A stretch of 64,000 nt of DNA from Streptomyces ruber (lineage in GTDB: Bacteria; Actinomycetota; Actinomycetes; Streptomycetales; Streptomycetaceae), in assembly GCF_014648075.1 (NCBI RefSeq), contig NZ_BMQK01000017.1, forward strand, positions 1 through 64,000, given 5' to 3'. Every line of letters starts with the position of its first letter. Position 1 is the stretch's first letter. The notes beneath the pieces are model-generated. The model did not search any database. It worked only from the letters and a program-made list of their open reading frames with translations, and was not told the origin of the DNA. Of the stretch, positions 35,548 to 44,089 are shown piece by piece. Both the position numbers and the translations under genes were made by a program.

Positions 35548-36593
35548 TTGACCTTGTCCGCGGCCTCGGCGAGCGCGGCGACGTAGTCCTCCAGCACGTA
35601 ACTGATCGCCAGAGGTGTCGGGTTCGCCGCGGTCGCCACGGGGCCGGAGCCGGACAGGAAGGCCGTGGAGCCGCGCTCGATGGCGGGGAGCTTCGACAGC
35701 AGGGCGTCGTCCTCGAGCGTCTTGACGAGCTCGGCGTCGCCGTACCCGGTGATGATGTCGACGTCGTTGAACACGTCGATCTGCTCGGCGCTCTGCGTCC
35801 CGGAGAACTTGTCCGAGCCCTCGGAGATCTTCTTGATGCTGTCCGGGATCCTCAGCCCGAGGTCCTCGAAGAACAGCGTGCGGGTGTCGTGCGCGGTGTA
35901 GAAGCCGACCTGGCTGACGTCACCGGGGTCGACGTGCGTCATGAACATCGCCGACTTGCCCTTGAGCTGCGGGTACTTCGCGGCGGTCGCCTCGATGTCG
36001 CCCTCGAGGTCGCTGATCAGCTTCTCGCCCTCGTCGGCGAGCCCGATCGCCTTGCTGTTCACCCGGATGATCTCGCGCCACGGCGTCGCCCAGGCGGCGT
36101 CCGGGTAGGCCACGACGGGGGCGATCTCGCTCAGGGTGTCGTAGTCCTGCTGGGTCAGGCCCGAGTACGCGGCCAGGATGACGTCCGGCCTCGTGTCGGC
36201 CACGGCCTCGAAGTCGATGCCGTCGGTCTCGTCGAAGAGGACGGGCGTGTCCGCCTTCAGCTCCTTCAGCCGCTCCTCGGTCCAGGGCAGCACCCCGTCG
36301 CCGTCGTCGTCGCCCCAGGTTGCCTTGGCCATGCCGACCGGGACGACGCCGAGGGCGAGGGGCACCTCGTCGTTGGCCCAGTTCACGGTGGCGACGCGCT
36401 CGGGCTTGGCCTCGATGGTGGTCGTGCCGAGGGCGTGCTCGATCGTCATGGGGAAGGCCGCGCCGGAACCGCTCGCCTTCGACTCGTCGGCGGCGGCCGT
36501 GTCGTCGGCGGTGTCGGACCCGCCGCCGCAGGCGGCGAGCCCCAGCATGGCCACCGCTGCCACGGCGAGCGACCGAAGACGGTATGAACGCAT
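35544..36593 (-). CDS. Iron-siderophore binding lipoprotein
   Basis: A 349-residue FecB/FepB-type substrate-binding lipoprotein that captures ferric siderophore outside the membrane. The signal peptide (MRSYRLRSLAVAAVAMLG) ends in the lipobox LAAC at residues 19-22, followed by a Gly/Asp linker. The class III binding-protein fold shows RVATVNWANDEVPLALGVVP near residue 67 and PDVILAAYSGLTQQDYDTL near residue 132. It is the first gene of the importer, 85-100 bases downstream of an iron box. The ligand (hydroxamate or catecholate) cannot be told from sequence. Confidence 0.93.
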   Translation of the reverse strand: MRSYRLRSLAVAAVAMLGLAACGGGSDTADDTAAADESKASGSGAAFPMTIEHALGTTTIEAKPERVATVNWANDEVPLALGVVPVGMAKATWGDDDGDGVLPWTEERLKELKADTPVLFDETDGIDFEAVADTRPDVILAAYSGLTQQDYDTLSEIAPVVAYPDAAWATPWREIIRVNSKAIGLADEGEKLISDLEGDIEATAAKYPQLKGKSAMFMTHVDPGDVSQVGFYTAHDTRTLFFEDLGLRIPDSIKKISEGSDKFSGTQSAEQIDVFNDVDIITGYGDAELVKTLEDDALLSKLPAIERGSTAFLSGSGPVATAANPTPLAISYVLEDYVAALAEAADKVK

Positions 36594-36691
36594 TTTTCGT
36601 ACTCCACTGTCCGGGGGCAGGGGTGCCGTCCTCGCACGCCTGGATCCGGGAATGCCGTCGTGGAGCGGTGCACCGCACTGAGGCGAGCTAC

Positions 36692-36710
36692 TTAGGTAAG
36701 GCTTGCCTTC
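36692..36710 (-). promoter_or_regulatory. Iron box controlling the siderophore importer
   Basis: TTAGGTAAGGCTTGCCTTC matches the DtxR/IdeR/DmdR consensus TTAGGTTAGGCTAACCTAA at 14 of 19 positions by my alignment. It lies about 100 bases upstream of the binding-protein ATG, in its promoter region. Confidence 0.75.
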
Positions 36711-36777
36711 GAGGGACTTTAAGCGAGCGTGATCGGTGTCGCAATCGATTCTTTGAGACAGTGGATGTCGAGATCGG

Positions 36778-36825
36778 GACACCGGTGCCGACACCGGTGC
36801 CGACACCGGTGCCGACACCGGTGCC
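36778..36825. repeat. Four perfect tandem copies of a 12-base unit
   Basis: GACACCGGTGCC is repeated four times without change. Each unit contains the self-complementary CACCGGTG. The array ends three bases before the stop codon end of the AraC gene, between it and the iron-box promoter. Alternate units can pair into hairpins. Confidence 0.9.
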
Positions 36826-36828
36826 GCC

Positions 36829-37605
36829 TCAAGAGGCGCGGAACATCCCGGGAGTGAGCCCCGTGGTCCGCCGGAACGCCACGCCGAAGGCGCTCGCCGA
36901 CCGGTAGCCGACCTGTTCCGCGACGGTCTCGACGTCATCGCCCCGGGAGAGCAGCGCGACCGCGTGCTGCGCGCGGACCGCGGCGATCCAGCGCGCGAAG
37001 CTGGTGCCCGTCTCGGCGTTGAAGGCACGGGTGATCGTGCGGGCGCTGACGCCGAGCGCCGACGCCCAGTCCGTCAGCGTCCGCTGGTCCCCGGGGTTCT
37101 CGCGCACCGCCTCGGCGATCGGGCGCAGCAGCTCGGACGTGGGCGCGTGCACGAGCAGTTCGCGCGGCGAGGGTTCCAGCACGTCGAGCACCATCGCCTC
37201 GGTCGTCGCCCGCGAGGCGGGGGCGAGGCCGGGATCGCCGAGCCGTTCCAGGAGCAGCCGCAGCAGCGGGGTCATCTCGACGGCCACCGGAGTGTCCGGC
37301 ATCGAGGCCGTGGTGGTGTGGGAGCCGAAGAAGCTGGCGCGCAGCCAGGTGCCGGCGATGGCCGAACCGGAGTGCAGCGTGCCCGCGGGCATCCACAGCC
37401 CCAGCGCGGGCGTGACCGTCCACACCCGTGCGCCGACCACGGCGGTGGACGCGCCGCGCTCGTTCCACAGCAGCTCGTGGAACGGGTGGGAGTGGTCGGT
37501 CCAGGTGGTGTCCCGGGCGAACACCTCGTCGTACCCGAGGATGGTGAAGGGCGTGTCCACCGCGTCCGGGGCGAGCACGGGGAGCGAGCGGGTCTCGCGG
37601 GTCAT
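36829..37605 (-). CDS. AraC-family transcriptional regulator
   Basis: A 258-residue regulator with an N-terminal cupin sensor domain (TTWTDHSHPFHELLWNERG near residue 33, ALGLWMPAGTLHSGSAIAGT near residue 67) and a C-terminal AraC helix-turn-helix pair (LTDWASALGVSARTITRAFN near residue 176, TVAEQVGYRSASAFGVAFRR near residue 226). ATG 37605 has no strong ribosome site. It lies upstream of the siderophore importer on the same strand but is separated by the repeat array and iron-box promoter. Regulation of that importer in response to a siderophore is plausible but unproven. Confidence 0.9.
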   Translation of the reverse strand: MTRETRSLPVLAPDAVDTPFTILGYDEVFARDTTWTDHSHPFHELLWNERGASTAVVGARVWTVTPALGLWMPAGTLHSGSAIAGTWLRASFFGSHTTTASMPDTPVAVEMTPLLRLLLERLGDPGLAPASRATTEAMVLDVLEPSPRELLVHAPTSELLRPIAEAVRENPGDQRTLTDWASALGVSARTITRAFNAETGTSFARWIAAVRAQHAVALLSRGDDVETVAEQVGYRSASAFGVAFRRTTGLTPGMFRAS

Positions 37606-37705
37606 GGGCGCGCCTCGTGGCCGTGGCCGTGGCCGGGAACGGGAGAAGGGTGGGAGGCGTGCCGCATGCCTCCCACCCTAGGCGTCACGAAGAGGTGCCC
37701 GATCC

Positions 37706-38695
37706 CTACGGGACGACCACGATCTTCCTGCCGACGCCGGACGCGAACTGCTCCAGCGCCTGCGGGTACTGGTCCAGCGGCAGCCGGTCGCTGATGAAGA
37801 CGTCCGGGTCCAGGACGCCCGTGGCGAAGAGCTCGGCCGCGCGCTCGTAGCTGTGCAGGACGGCCATCGAACCCGTGATGGTGATCTCCTGGTTGTAGAT
37901 GCGGTACGGGTCGATCTCCACGCGGGTCGCGTAGTCCGCCACGCCGAACTGCAGGAACGTGCCCGCCTTGGCGACGCGGTTCAGGCCGTCCTGGATCGCC
38001 TTCGCGTTGCCCGTGGCGTCGATGACCAGGTCCCAGCCCTGCGGGCGGTCCAGCTCGTCGGGGGTCGCCGCCGACGCCGAGACGCCGAGCTGCTTCGCCG
38101 TGGCCAGGCGGGCCGGGTTCAGGTCCACCATGTCCACGCTGGCCGCGCCCGTGCGCTTGGCCAGCTCCAGCATCATCAGGCCCATCGTGCCCGAGCCGTA
38201 GATCAGCACGTGGGCGCCGAGGCGGGACTGGAGGACGTCGTAGCCGCGGACCGCGCAGGACAGGGGCTCGATCAGGGCGGCGTCCTGGGTGCGGACGTGC
38301 TCGGGGAGCTTGACGCAGTTGGCGACGGGGGCGACGGCGTACTGGGCGGCGCCGCCGGCCGTGGTCACCCCGATCGCCGCCCACCGCTCGCACAGGTTGT
38401 TGTGGCCCGTGCGGCAGTAGCGGCACTCGTAGCAGTACAGGGAGGGGTCGACGGCCACCCGGTCGCCGACCGCCACCTCGGTGACCTCGGTGCCGACCCC
38501 GACCACCTCGCCCGCGAACTCGTGACCCGGGACGATCGGCAGCTTGGGAGCGAACTCGCCCTGCAGGATGTGCAGGTCCGTACCGCACAGACCGCAGGCC
38601 GCGACCTCGACGACGACCTGCCGCGGTCCTGGCGTCGGGTCCGGGACCTCGGCGACGACGGCCTTCCCCACGGACTCGATGACGGCGGCCTTCAT
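37706..38695 (-). CDS. Zinc-dependent (sorbitol dehydrogenase-like) alcohol dehydrogenase
   Basis: A 329-residue medium-chain dehydrogenase. The catalytic zinc ligands are Cys in ACGLCGTDLHILQGEF near residue 35 and His-Glu in VPGHEFAGEVVGVG near residue 57. The structural zinc cysteines are in CYECRYCRTGHNNLC near residue 88. The NAD(P) loop is LIYGSGTMGLMMLEL near residue 160. ATG 38695 overlaps the permease stop. As last gene of a polyol-type ABC operon it probably oxidises the imported sugar alcohol to a ketose. Confidence 0.9.
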   Translation of the reverse strand: MKAAVIESVGKAVVAEVPDPTPGPRQVVVEVAACGLCGTDLHILQGEFAPKLPIVPGHEFAGEVVGVGTEVTEVAVGDRVAVDPSLYCYECRYCRTGHNNLCERWAAIGVTTAGGAAQYAVAPVANCVKLPEHVRTQDAALIEPLSCAVRGYDVLQSRLGAHVLIYGSGTMGLMMLELAKRTGAASVDMVDLNPARLATAKQLGVSASAATPDELDRPQGWDLVIDATGNAKAIQDGLNRVAKAGTFLQFGVADYATRVEIDPYRIYNQEITITGSMAVLHSYERAAELFATGVLDPDVFISDRLPLDQYPQALEQFASGVGRKIVVVP

Positions 38696-39573
38696 TTCAC
38701 GGCTCCCAACGACAGGCCCTGGACCAGCTTGTCCTGGGCGGCGAACCCTGCGGCGAGCACCGGCAGGGAGATGACGAGCGACGCAGCGCACACCTTGGCC
38801 AGGAACAGGCCCTGGCTGGTGATGAAGCTGGTCAGGAAGACGGGGGCGGTCTCGGCGACCACACCCGTGAGCACCCGGGCGAACAGCAGTTCGTTCCAGC
38901 TGAAGATGAAGCAGATCAGGGCGGTGGCCGCGATGCCCGGTGCCGCGATCGGGGCCACGATGCGGGCCAGGACGGTCGGCAGCTTGGCGCCGTCGAGCTG
39001 GGCGGCCTCGATGACCGCGACCGGGACCTCCGCCAGGAAGGACTGCATCATCCAGACGGCGATCGGCAGGTTCATCGAGGTGTAGAGGACGACCAGCAGC
39101 CAGATGTTGTCCAGCAGCCCCGTGTTCTTGGCGAAGAGGTAGAGCGGCAGCAGACCCGCCACCGCCGGCAGCATCTTCGTGGAGAGGAAGAAGAACAGGA
39201 CGTCGGTCCACTTCTTCACCGGCCGGATCGACAGCGCGTACGCCGCCGGGAGGGCGAGGACGAGGACGAGGAGCGTCGACGTCAGGGACGCGACCGTCGA
39301 GTTGATCAGGGCCGGCCAGGGGCTGGCGCCGCCGCCCGCGCCGAAGAACTCGCGGTAGCCGTCCAGGGTGAGGGCGGCCGTGAAGGACGGCGGGTTGGTC
39401 GCCGCGTCGGCCTCCGAGTGGAACGACGTCAGCGCCATCCAGGCGATCGGCAGGAAGAACAGCAGGCCGACCACCCAGGCGAGGACGCCGAGGCCGGCGC
39501 CTTTCAGACGCTTGCTGCGGGCGCCGGGAGGGTCGGAGACAGGGGCGGGAGTACGGACCGCGGTGGCGCTCAT
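38692..39573 (-). CDS. Carbohydrate ABC transporter permease (MalG type)
   Basis: A 293-residue CUT1-family inner-membrane permease with six helices. The EAA loop is AVIEAAQLDGAKLPTVLARI near residue 184, followed by the IAAPGIAATALICFIFSWNE block. The N terminus is cytosolic and proline-rich. Start ATG 39573 shares one base with the stop of the MalF-type permease. No ATPase gene is present in the operon, as usual in Streptomyces, where MsiK energises several CUT1 systems. Confidence 0.93.
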   Translation of the reverse strand: MSATAVRTPAPVSDPPGARSKRLKGAGLGVLAWVVGLLFFLPIAWMALTSFHSEADAATNPPSFTAALTLDGYREFFGAGGGASPWPALINSTVASLTSTLLVLVLALPAAYALSIRPVKKWTDVLFFFLSTKMLPAVAGLLPLYLFAKNTGLLDNIWLLVVLYTSMNLPIAVWMMQSFLAEVPVAVIEAAQLDGAKLPTVLARIVAPIAAPGIAATALICFIFSWNELLFARVLTGVVAETAPVFLTSFITSQGLFLAKVCAASLVISLPVLAAGFAAQDKLVQGLSLGAVK

Positions 39574-40517
39574 CAGCGCGACACCTCCTCGCGGAACAGG
39601 GACGAGACCACGCGCAGCGCGAACGTCGCGATGATGAGCGAGCCGATGACGACGAGGACGCCCGCGGCGGAGGCGAGGCCGTTCTCGTGGGCCTGGTAGA
39701 AGGTCTGGTAGACGGTGTACGGCAGGTTCGCCGTGCCGAGGCCGCCCGAGGTGAGGGTGAAGACGGCGTCGAAGTTCTGCACGATGTAGATCGAGCCGAG
39801 CAGGGCGCCGAGCTCCAGGTAGCGGCGCAGGTGGGGCAGCGTGAGGTGGCGGAAGATCTGCCAGTCGCTCGCGCCGTCCACGCGGGCCGCCTCGATCTGC
39901 TGGTGGTCACGGCTCTGCAGGCCCGCCAGCAGGATCAGCATCATGAACGGGGTCCACTGCCAGATCAGCGAGGCCTCCACCGCCATCAGCGGCATCTCGG
40001 AGATCCAGTCGGGCTGCGGGCCGCCCACATAGCTGAGCAGGCCGTTGAACAGGCCGTACTCCGGGTTGAAGAGCACGTGCTTCCACAGCAGCGCCGCGGC
40101 GACCGGGACCACCAGGAAGGGGGCGATCAGCAGGGTGCGGACGATGCCGCGGCCCTTGAACTTTCGGTCGAGCAGCAGGGCGAGGAGCAGGCCGAGGACC
40201 AGGCTGACCAGGACGACCGTGACGGTGAGCAGGATCGTCGTCCAGACCGAGTTGCGCAGGTCGGAGTCGCCGAGGACCTCCGCGTAGTTGGCCAGGCCGG
40301 CGAATTCGCGGGCGTCCGGGTAGAGCGAGTTCCAGTCGAACAGGGAGATCACCAGCGTGGCCACGAACGGCAGCTGGGTCACGACGATCAGGAAGACCAG
40401 GGCGGGCAGCAGCGGGGCCCGGGTGGCCCAGGCGCGCAGCTTGTTGTTCTGGTCCGGCTGCTTGCCCGGGGCGGCGGCGCGTTCGGTGGCGGCCGGGGGT
40501 GTCGTAATGGCGGTCAT
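39573..40517 (-). CDS. Carbohydrate ABC transporter permease (MalF type)
   Basis: A 314-residue CUT1 permease with an N-terminal helix (LLPALVFLIVVTQLPFVATL) and five more membrane segments. The EAA loop is QQIEAARVDGASDWQIFRHL near residue 206. The block GGLGTANLPYTVYQTFYQAH replaces the common G-G-P motif region. ATG 40517 shares one base with the stop of the binding-protein gene. It resembles sorbitol/mannitol (SmoF) permeases. Confidence 0.93.
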   Translation of the reverse strand: MTAITTPPAATERAAAPGKQPDQNNKLRAWATRAPLLPALVFLIVVTQLPFVATLVISLFDWNSLYPDAREFAGLANYAEVLGDSDLRNSVWTTILLTVTVVLVSLVLGLLLALLLDRKFKGRGIVRTLLIAPFLVVPVAAALLWKHVLFNPEYGLFNGLLSYVGGPQPDWISEMPLMAVEASLIWQWTPFMMLILLAGLQSRDHQQIEAARVDGASDWQIFRHLTLPHLRRYLELGALLGSIYIVQNFDAVFTLTSGGLGTANLPYTVYQTFYQAHENGLASAAGVLVVIGSLIIATFALRVVSSLFREEVSR

Positions 40518-41884
40518 CAGCGTCCCTCGTAGTCCTCGGAGATCTGCTCGGCCAGTTCCTGGGCCTTCTTCAGGGCCGAGTCGACGGACTGGCGGCCGGC
40601 GATGGCCGCGCTGATCTCCTGCGAGACCTCGGTGCCGAGATCGGTGAACTCGGGGATGCCGACGAACTGGATGCCGGGCGCGGGCCGCGGCTGCACGCCG
40701 GGGTCGGTGGGCCGGGCCTGCTCGATGGCCTCGCGGGTCATCTCCTGGAAGGAGGCGGCCTCCGCGATGTAGTCGGGGTTCTCGTAGGTCGAGGCCCGCT
40801 TGCCCGCCGGGACGTTGGACCAGCCGATCTGGTCGCCGACCAGCTGCTCGTACTCCTTGCTGGACGCCCAGGAGACGAACTCCCACGCCTTGTCGGTGTT
40901 GCGGGAGGCGTTCTGGATGCCCCACGCCCAGGTGTAGAGCCAGCCGGAGGACTCGGTCTTCTCGACCGGTGCGGGCGCGTACCCGAGCTTGCCCTTGACG
41001 GGTGAGCCGTCCGCCTCGAGCTGGCCGGCCGCGGAGGTGGCGTCGTACCACATGGCGGTCTTGCCCTGGGTCATGTTGTTCAGGCACTCGGCGAAGCCGG
41101 ACTGGGCGGCGCCGGACTGGCCGTGCGAGCGGACCAGGTCCACGTAGAACTTGGCCGCCTTCTCGAACTCGGGGGAGTCCAGGCGGGCGTTCCAGTCCTC
41201 GTCGAACCAGGTGCCGCCCATGGTGTTCACGACCGTGGTGAGGGGCGCCATCGACTCGCCCCAGCCGGGCAGACCGCGCAGGCAGATGCCCTTCATGTCG
41301 TTCTCCGCGTCGTCGATGCGCGCGGCGAAGTCGGCGACCTGCTCCCAGGTGGGCTTCTCGGGCATGGTGAGGCCGAGCTTCTCGAAGATGTCCTTGCGGT
41401 ACATCAGGAAGGACGACTCGCCGTAGAACGGCTGCCCGTACAGCTTGCCGTCGTCGCCGGTGAGCGACTGGCGCATCGGCTCGAGGATGTCCTCCTGGTC
41501 GAAGGCGGTGTCCTCGGCGACGTAACCGTCCATCTCGTGCAGCCAGCCGTTGCGGGCGTAGATGGGGATCTCGTAGTTGCTCAGGGTGGCGACGTCGTAC
41601 TGGCCGGCCTGGTTGGCGAAGTCCTGGCTGATCCGGTCGCGGACGTCGTTCTCCGGCAGGACGGTGAAGTTCACCGTGATGCCGGTCTCCTTGGTGAAGT
41701 GGTCGCGGGTGAGCTTCTGCAACTCCACCATCTGGGGGTTGTTCACCATCAGGACGTTGAGTGAGTCGCCGCCGGAACCCGCCCCGCCTGCTCCGGTCCA
41801 GCAGCCGGAGAGCAGGGGGGCGAGCAGCGTCCCTGCGGCGGCCACGGCTATCGCGCGTGGCCTCCGCCGGCTCGGGATTGGCAT
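40517..41884 (-). CDS. Sugar/polyol-binding lipoprotein
   Basis: A 455-residue extracellular solute-binding lipoprotein of family 1 (SmoE-like). The signal peptide MPIPSRRRPRAIAVAAAGTL leads to the lipobox LLSGC at residue 28. The core shows LNVLMVNNPQMVELQKLTRD near residue 43, VATLSNYEIPIYARNGWLHE near residue 98 and WAWGIQNASRNTDKAWEFVS near residue 320. ATG 41884 follows AGGAG. The ligand is probably a sugar alcohol, judged from the dehydrogenase encoded downstream and from family resemblance. Confidence 0.92.
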   Translation of the reverse strand: MPIPSRRRPRAIAVAAAGTLLAPLLSGCWTGAGGAGSGGDSLNVLMVNNPQMVELQKLTRDHFTKETGITVNFTVLPENDVRDRISQDFANQAGQYDVATLSNYEIPIYARNGWLHEMDGYVAEDTAFDQEDILEPMRQSLTGDDGKLYGQPFYGESSFLMYRKDIFEKLGLTMPEKPTWEQVADFAARIDDAENDMKGICLRGLPGWGESMAPLTTVVNTMGGTWFDEDWNARLDSPEFEKAAKFYVDLVRSHGQSGAAQSGFAECLNNMTQGKTAMWYDATSAAGQLEADGSPVKGKLGYAPAPVEKTESSGWLYTWAWGIQNASRNTDKAWEFVSWASSKEYEQLVGDQIGWSNVPAGKRASTYENPDYIAEAASFQEMTREAIEQARPTDPGVQPRPAPGIQFVGIPEFTDLGTEVSQEISAAIAGRQSVDSALKKAQELAEQISEDYEGR

Positions 41885-42012
41885 GGATCGCTCCTGGACT
41901 TATGGGGATGTAAGGGGTGTTACCGGGCCGGGGTGGTCCCGGGACGCGGGTGGATCTCTTGGTGCGGTGGGGGGTGGAGTCCGGGTGTGGACCGCGGGCG
42001 CGGCGGGTCGGG

Positions 42013-42774
42013 TCAGACCCGGATGACCTGCGGGCCGAGCAGTGAGTAGCGGTGGGCCTCGGAGGCGGGCAGCAGCGTGCTCGTGACGATCGTCTCCAGG
42101 TCGCCGATGTCGGCGAAGCGGCAGAAGCTGACCGCTCCGAACTTGGTGTGCGCCCCGACCAGGACGGTGCGCCGGGCGGCACGGATCGCCTGGGCCTTGA
42201 CCTCGCTGACGGCCGGGTCGGGGGTGGTGAGGCCGTGGTCGCGGGTGATGCCGTTGGCGCCGATGAAGGCCAGGTCGAGGACGAAACCGGCGAGCATTTT
42301 TGTCGTCCAGTGGTCGACGGTGGCGAGGGTGCCGGGGCGGACCCGGCCGCCGAGCAGCAGCACGGTGGTGTTGCCGGCCTCGGCGAGGGCGCCCGCGGTG
42401 GCGAGGGAGGCGGTGACCACGGTGAGCGGCCGGTCCCGGGGCAGGGCCTCGGCGATGAGCTGTGGGGTGAAGCCCTCGTCGACGAAGACGGTCTCGGCGT
42501 CGCCGATCAGTTCGGCCGCGGCGGCCGCGATCCGGCGCTTCTCGGGCACGTGGTCGGTGGCGCGGAAGGCGAGCGTGGTCTCGAAGCCGGCGCTCTCCAC
42601 GGGGTAGGCCCCGCCATGGGTGCGGCGGACGAGACCGTGGTCCTCCAGGACGCGCAGATCGCGCCGTACGGTCTCCTTGGCGACGCCCAGGTCGGCGGCG
42701 AGCGCGCTGACGTCGACGGAGCCGGAGCGGCGGGCGGCCGTGACGATGGCACGCTGACGTTCTTCCGCACTCAT
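42013..42774 (-). CDS. DeoR-family transcriptional regulator
   Basis: A 253-residue regulator with an N-terminal DeoR helix-turn-helix (VDVSALAADLGVAKETVRRD near residue 19, then HGLVRRTHGGAYP) and a C-terminal ISOCOT sensor domain (ETVFVDEGFTPQLIAEALP, TTVLLLGGRVRPGTLATVD, LAFIGANGITRDHGLTTPD) that binds phosphorylated sugars. ATG 42774 is chosen; GTG 42783, closer to GGGAGAG, is possible. It precedes the polyol ABC operon on the same strand by 128 bases and probably represses it. Confidence 0.9.
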   Translation of the reverse strand: MSAEERQRAIVTAARRSGSVDVSALAADLGVAKETVRRDLRVLEDHGLVRRTHGGAYPVESAGFETTLAFRATDHVPEKRRIAAAAAELIGDAETVFVDEGFTPQLIAEALPRDRPLTVVTASLATAGALAEAGNTTVLLLGGRVRPGTLATVDHWTTKMLAGFVLDLAFIGANGITRDHGLTTPDPAVSEVKAQAIRAARRTVLVGAHTKFGAVSFCRFADIGDLETIVTSTLLPASEAHRYSLLGPQVIRV

Positions 42775-42989
42775 GGCCGACACCGCTCTCCCTTGAACTG
42801 TGTGTCCGTGTTCCTTGCCCGTTCGGGCCCGGTGAAACCCTCGGGGAGAAGTTCTACCGGCGGTACGCGTCGCTGACCAGGTCTGTTGCACATCCGATGA
42901 TGCCCGTGTGTGCCCGTTTCGATGATCGGGCGCCCGTGGCGGACCTGGGGGGAGAGTGGGAACGGGCAGCTCGGGTGCCCGAACACGGC

Positions 42990-43020
42990 AGCGGGCGGGC
43001 CCGTTCCGGGCCCGCCCGCT
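42990..43020 (-). terminator. Terminator after the uronate dehydrogenase gene
   Basis: A 14-base-pair perfect stem (AGCGGGCGGGCCCG and its complement) with a TTC loop lies 24 bases beyond the udh stop. It would also shield the DeoR gene from read-through. The rest of the 270-base gap 42775-43044 shows nothing clear. Confidence 0.8.
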
Positions 43021-43044
43021 CATGTCACGCGTGTGTCAAGAGTG

Positions 43045-43854
43045 TCAGTACGGCCAGATCGGGGGGTCGTTGACGAAGTGGCCGCCGAGGTTCGCGTGCG
43101 CCGGATCGTCCGGGTCGAGCTCGCCCTGTTCCGCGACGAGTTTCGCGGCGTACGGCTCGGAGTCGTCCCGCGGCTCGTAGCCGAGCGCGCGGGCCGTCGA
43201 AAGGTCCCACCACAGACGGGTGTTGGCGGAGGAGCCGTACACCACCGTGTGCCCCACGCCCTCGGCGGTCAGCGCCGCGTGGAAGAGGCGGGCGCCGTCG
43301 GCCGGGCTCATCCACACCGACAGCATGCGGACGCTGGTGGGCTCGGGGAAGCAGGAGCCGATGCGCACCGAGACCGTCTCCATGCCGTGCTTGTCCCAGT
43401 AGAGCTGGGCCAGGTCCTCGCCGAAGGACTTGGACAGGCCGTAGAAGGTGTCGGGGCGGCGCGGGGTGTCGATCGGGATCAGCGGGTCGTCCCCCTGCGG
43501 GCGGGGGGTGAAGCCGACCGCGTGGTTGGAGGAGGCGAACACGACGCGCCGCACGCCCTCCTCGCGGGCCGCCTCGTACAGGTTGTAGGTGCCCTCGATG
43601 TTGGCGCGGAGGATCTTCTCGAAGGGGGCTTCCAGCGAGATGCCCGCGAGGTGGATGATCGCGTCGACGCCGCGGACGGCCTCGCGCAGGGCCTCCCGGT
43701 CGGCGAGGTCCGCGACGATCGCGTCGGGCTCGCCGTCGATCGGGCGCAGGTCGAGCAGGCGCAGCTCGTAGCCGTACCCGGGGAGCAGCCCCCGCATCAG
43801 GGTGCCGAGTCCGCCGGCGGCGCCGGTGAGCAGAACGGTGCGGGGAGCGGGCAT
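43045..43854 (-). CDS. udh: Uronate dehydrogenase
   Basis: This 269-residue short-chain (NAD-dependent epimerase-type) dehydrogenase oxidises D-galacturonate or D-glucuronate to the aldarolactone. The Rossmann motif is LLTGAAGGLGTLMRG near residue 8. The S-S-N-H-A-V-G-F motif (VVFASSNHAVGFTPRP, near residue 104) is characteristic of uronate dehydrogenases, and the catalytic Y-x-x-x-K is in DTFYGLSKSFGEDLAQ near residue 135. Length and the acidic C terminus (AHANLGGHFVNDPPIWPY) fit Pseudomonas/Agrobacterium Udh. The context of pectin-degrading genes supports galacturonate as substrate. Confidence 0.87.
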   Translation of the reverse strand: MPAPRTVLLTGAAGGLGTLMRGLLPGYGYELRLLDLRPIDGEPDAIVADLADREALREAVRGVDAIIHLAGISLEAPFEKILRANIEGTYNLYEAAREEGVRRVVFASSNHAVGFTPRPQGDDPLIPIDTPRRPDTFYGLSKSFGEDLAQLYWDKHGMETVSVRIGSCFPEPTSVRMLSVWMSPADGARLFHAALTAEGVGHTVVYGSSANTRLWWDLSTARALGYEPRDDSEPYAAKLVAEQGELDPDDPAHANLGGHFVNDPPIWPY

Positions 43855-43918
43855 CCTCGGGTCTCCTTGGGGCGGCCGGCCGGGGCAGGACCTGATGTGC
43901 GCAAGTGTGTCCAGCGTT

Positions 43919-43937
43919 CACGGACATGGACTCCGTG
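43919..43937. promoter_or_regulatory. Dyad at the udh transcription start (candidate operator)
   Basis: CACGGA-N7-TCCGTG is a perfect 6+6 inverted repeat located at about the +1 of the udh promoter, a position suited to repression. Confidence 0.4.
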
Positions 43938-43940
43938 GCT

Positions 43941-43970
43941 TAGTTAAGGATCTGCTGTCCGGTGCGTCAA
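43941..43970 (-). promoter_or_regulatory. udh promoter (vegetative sigma type)
   Basis: On the minus strand TTGACG (43965-43970) is followed after 17 or 18 bases by TTAACT or TAACTA (43942-43947 or 43941-43946), close to the HrdB consensus. It predicts a leader of about 80 bases before udh. Confidence 0.6.
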
Positions 43971-44089
43971 GAGCCGTGCGGGAACGGAGTCGTCGGCGGG
44001 GCCGGACACTGGCGCACACTCCCGGGGCATGTTTACCTACATGAACTCAGCCCTGGAGCCCGGGTCGAGGACCGTGTCGAGGAGGAGAT

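Noticed and set aside
36778..36825. Four short repeats as a CRISPR remnant
   Set aside because: The units are head-to-tail 12-mers without spacers, and no cas gene is present.
36320..36907. A plus-strand protein with a TPVP repeat across the 12-bp array
   Set aside because: It runs antisense through the binding-protein gene and the AraC end, and the repeat arises from the DNA array.
43936..43950. TTAGTTAAGGAT as a third iron box
   Set aside because: Only one half resembles the consensus and there is no dyad. It is explained as the -10 of the udh promoter.
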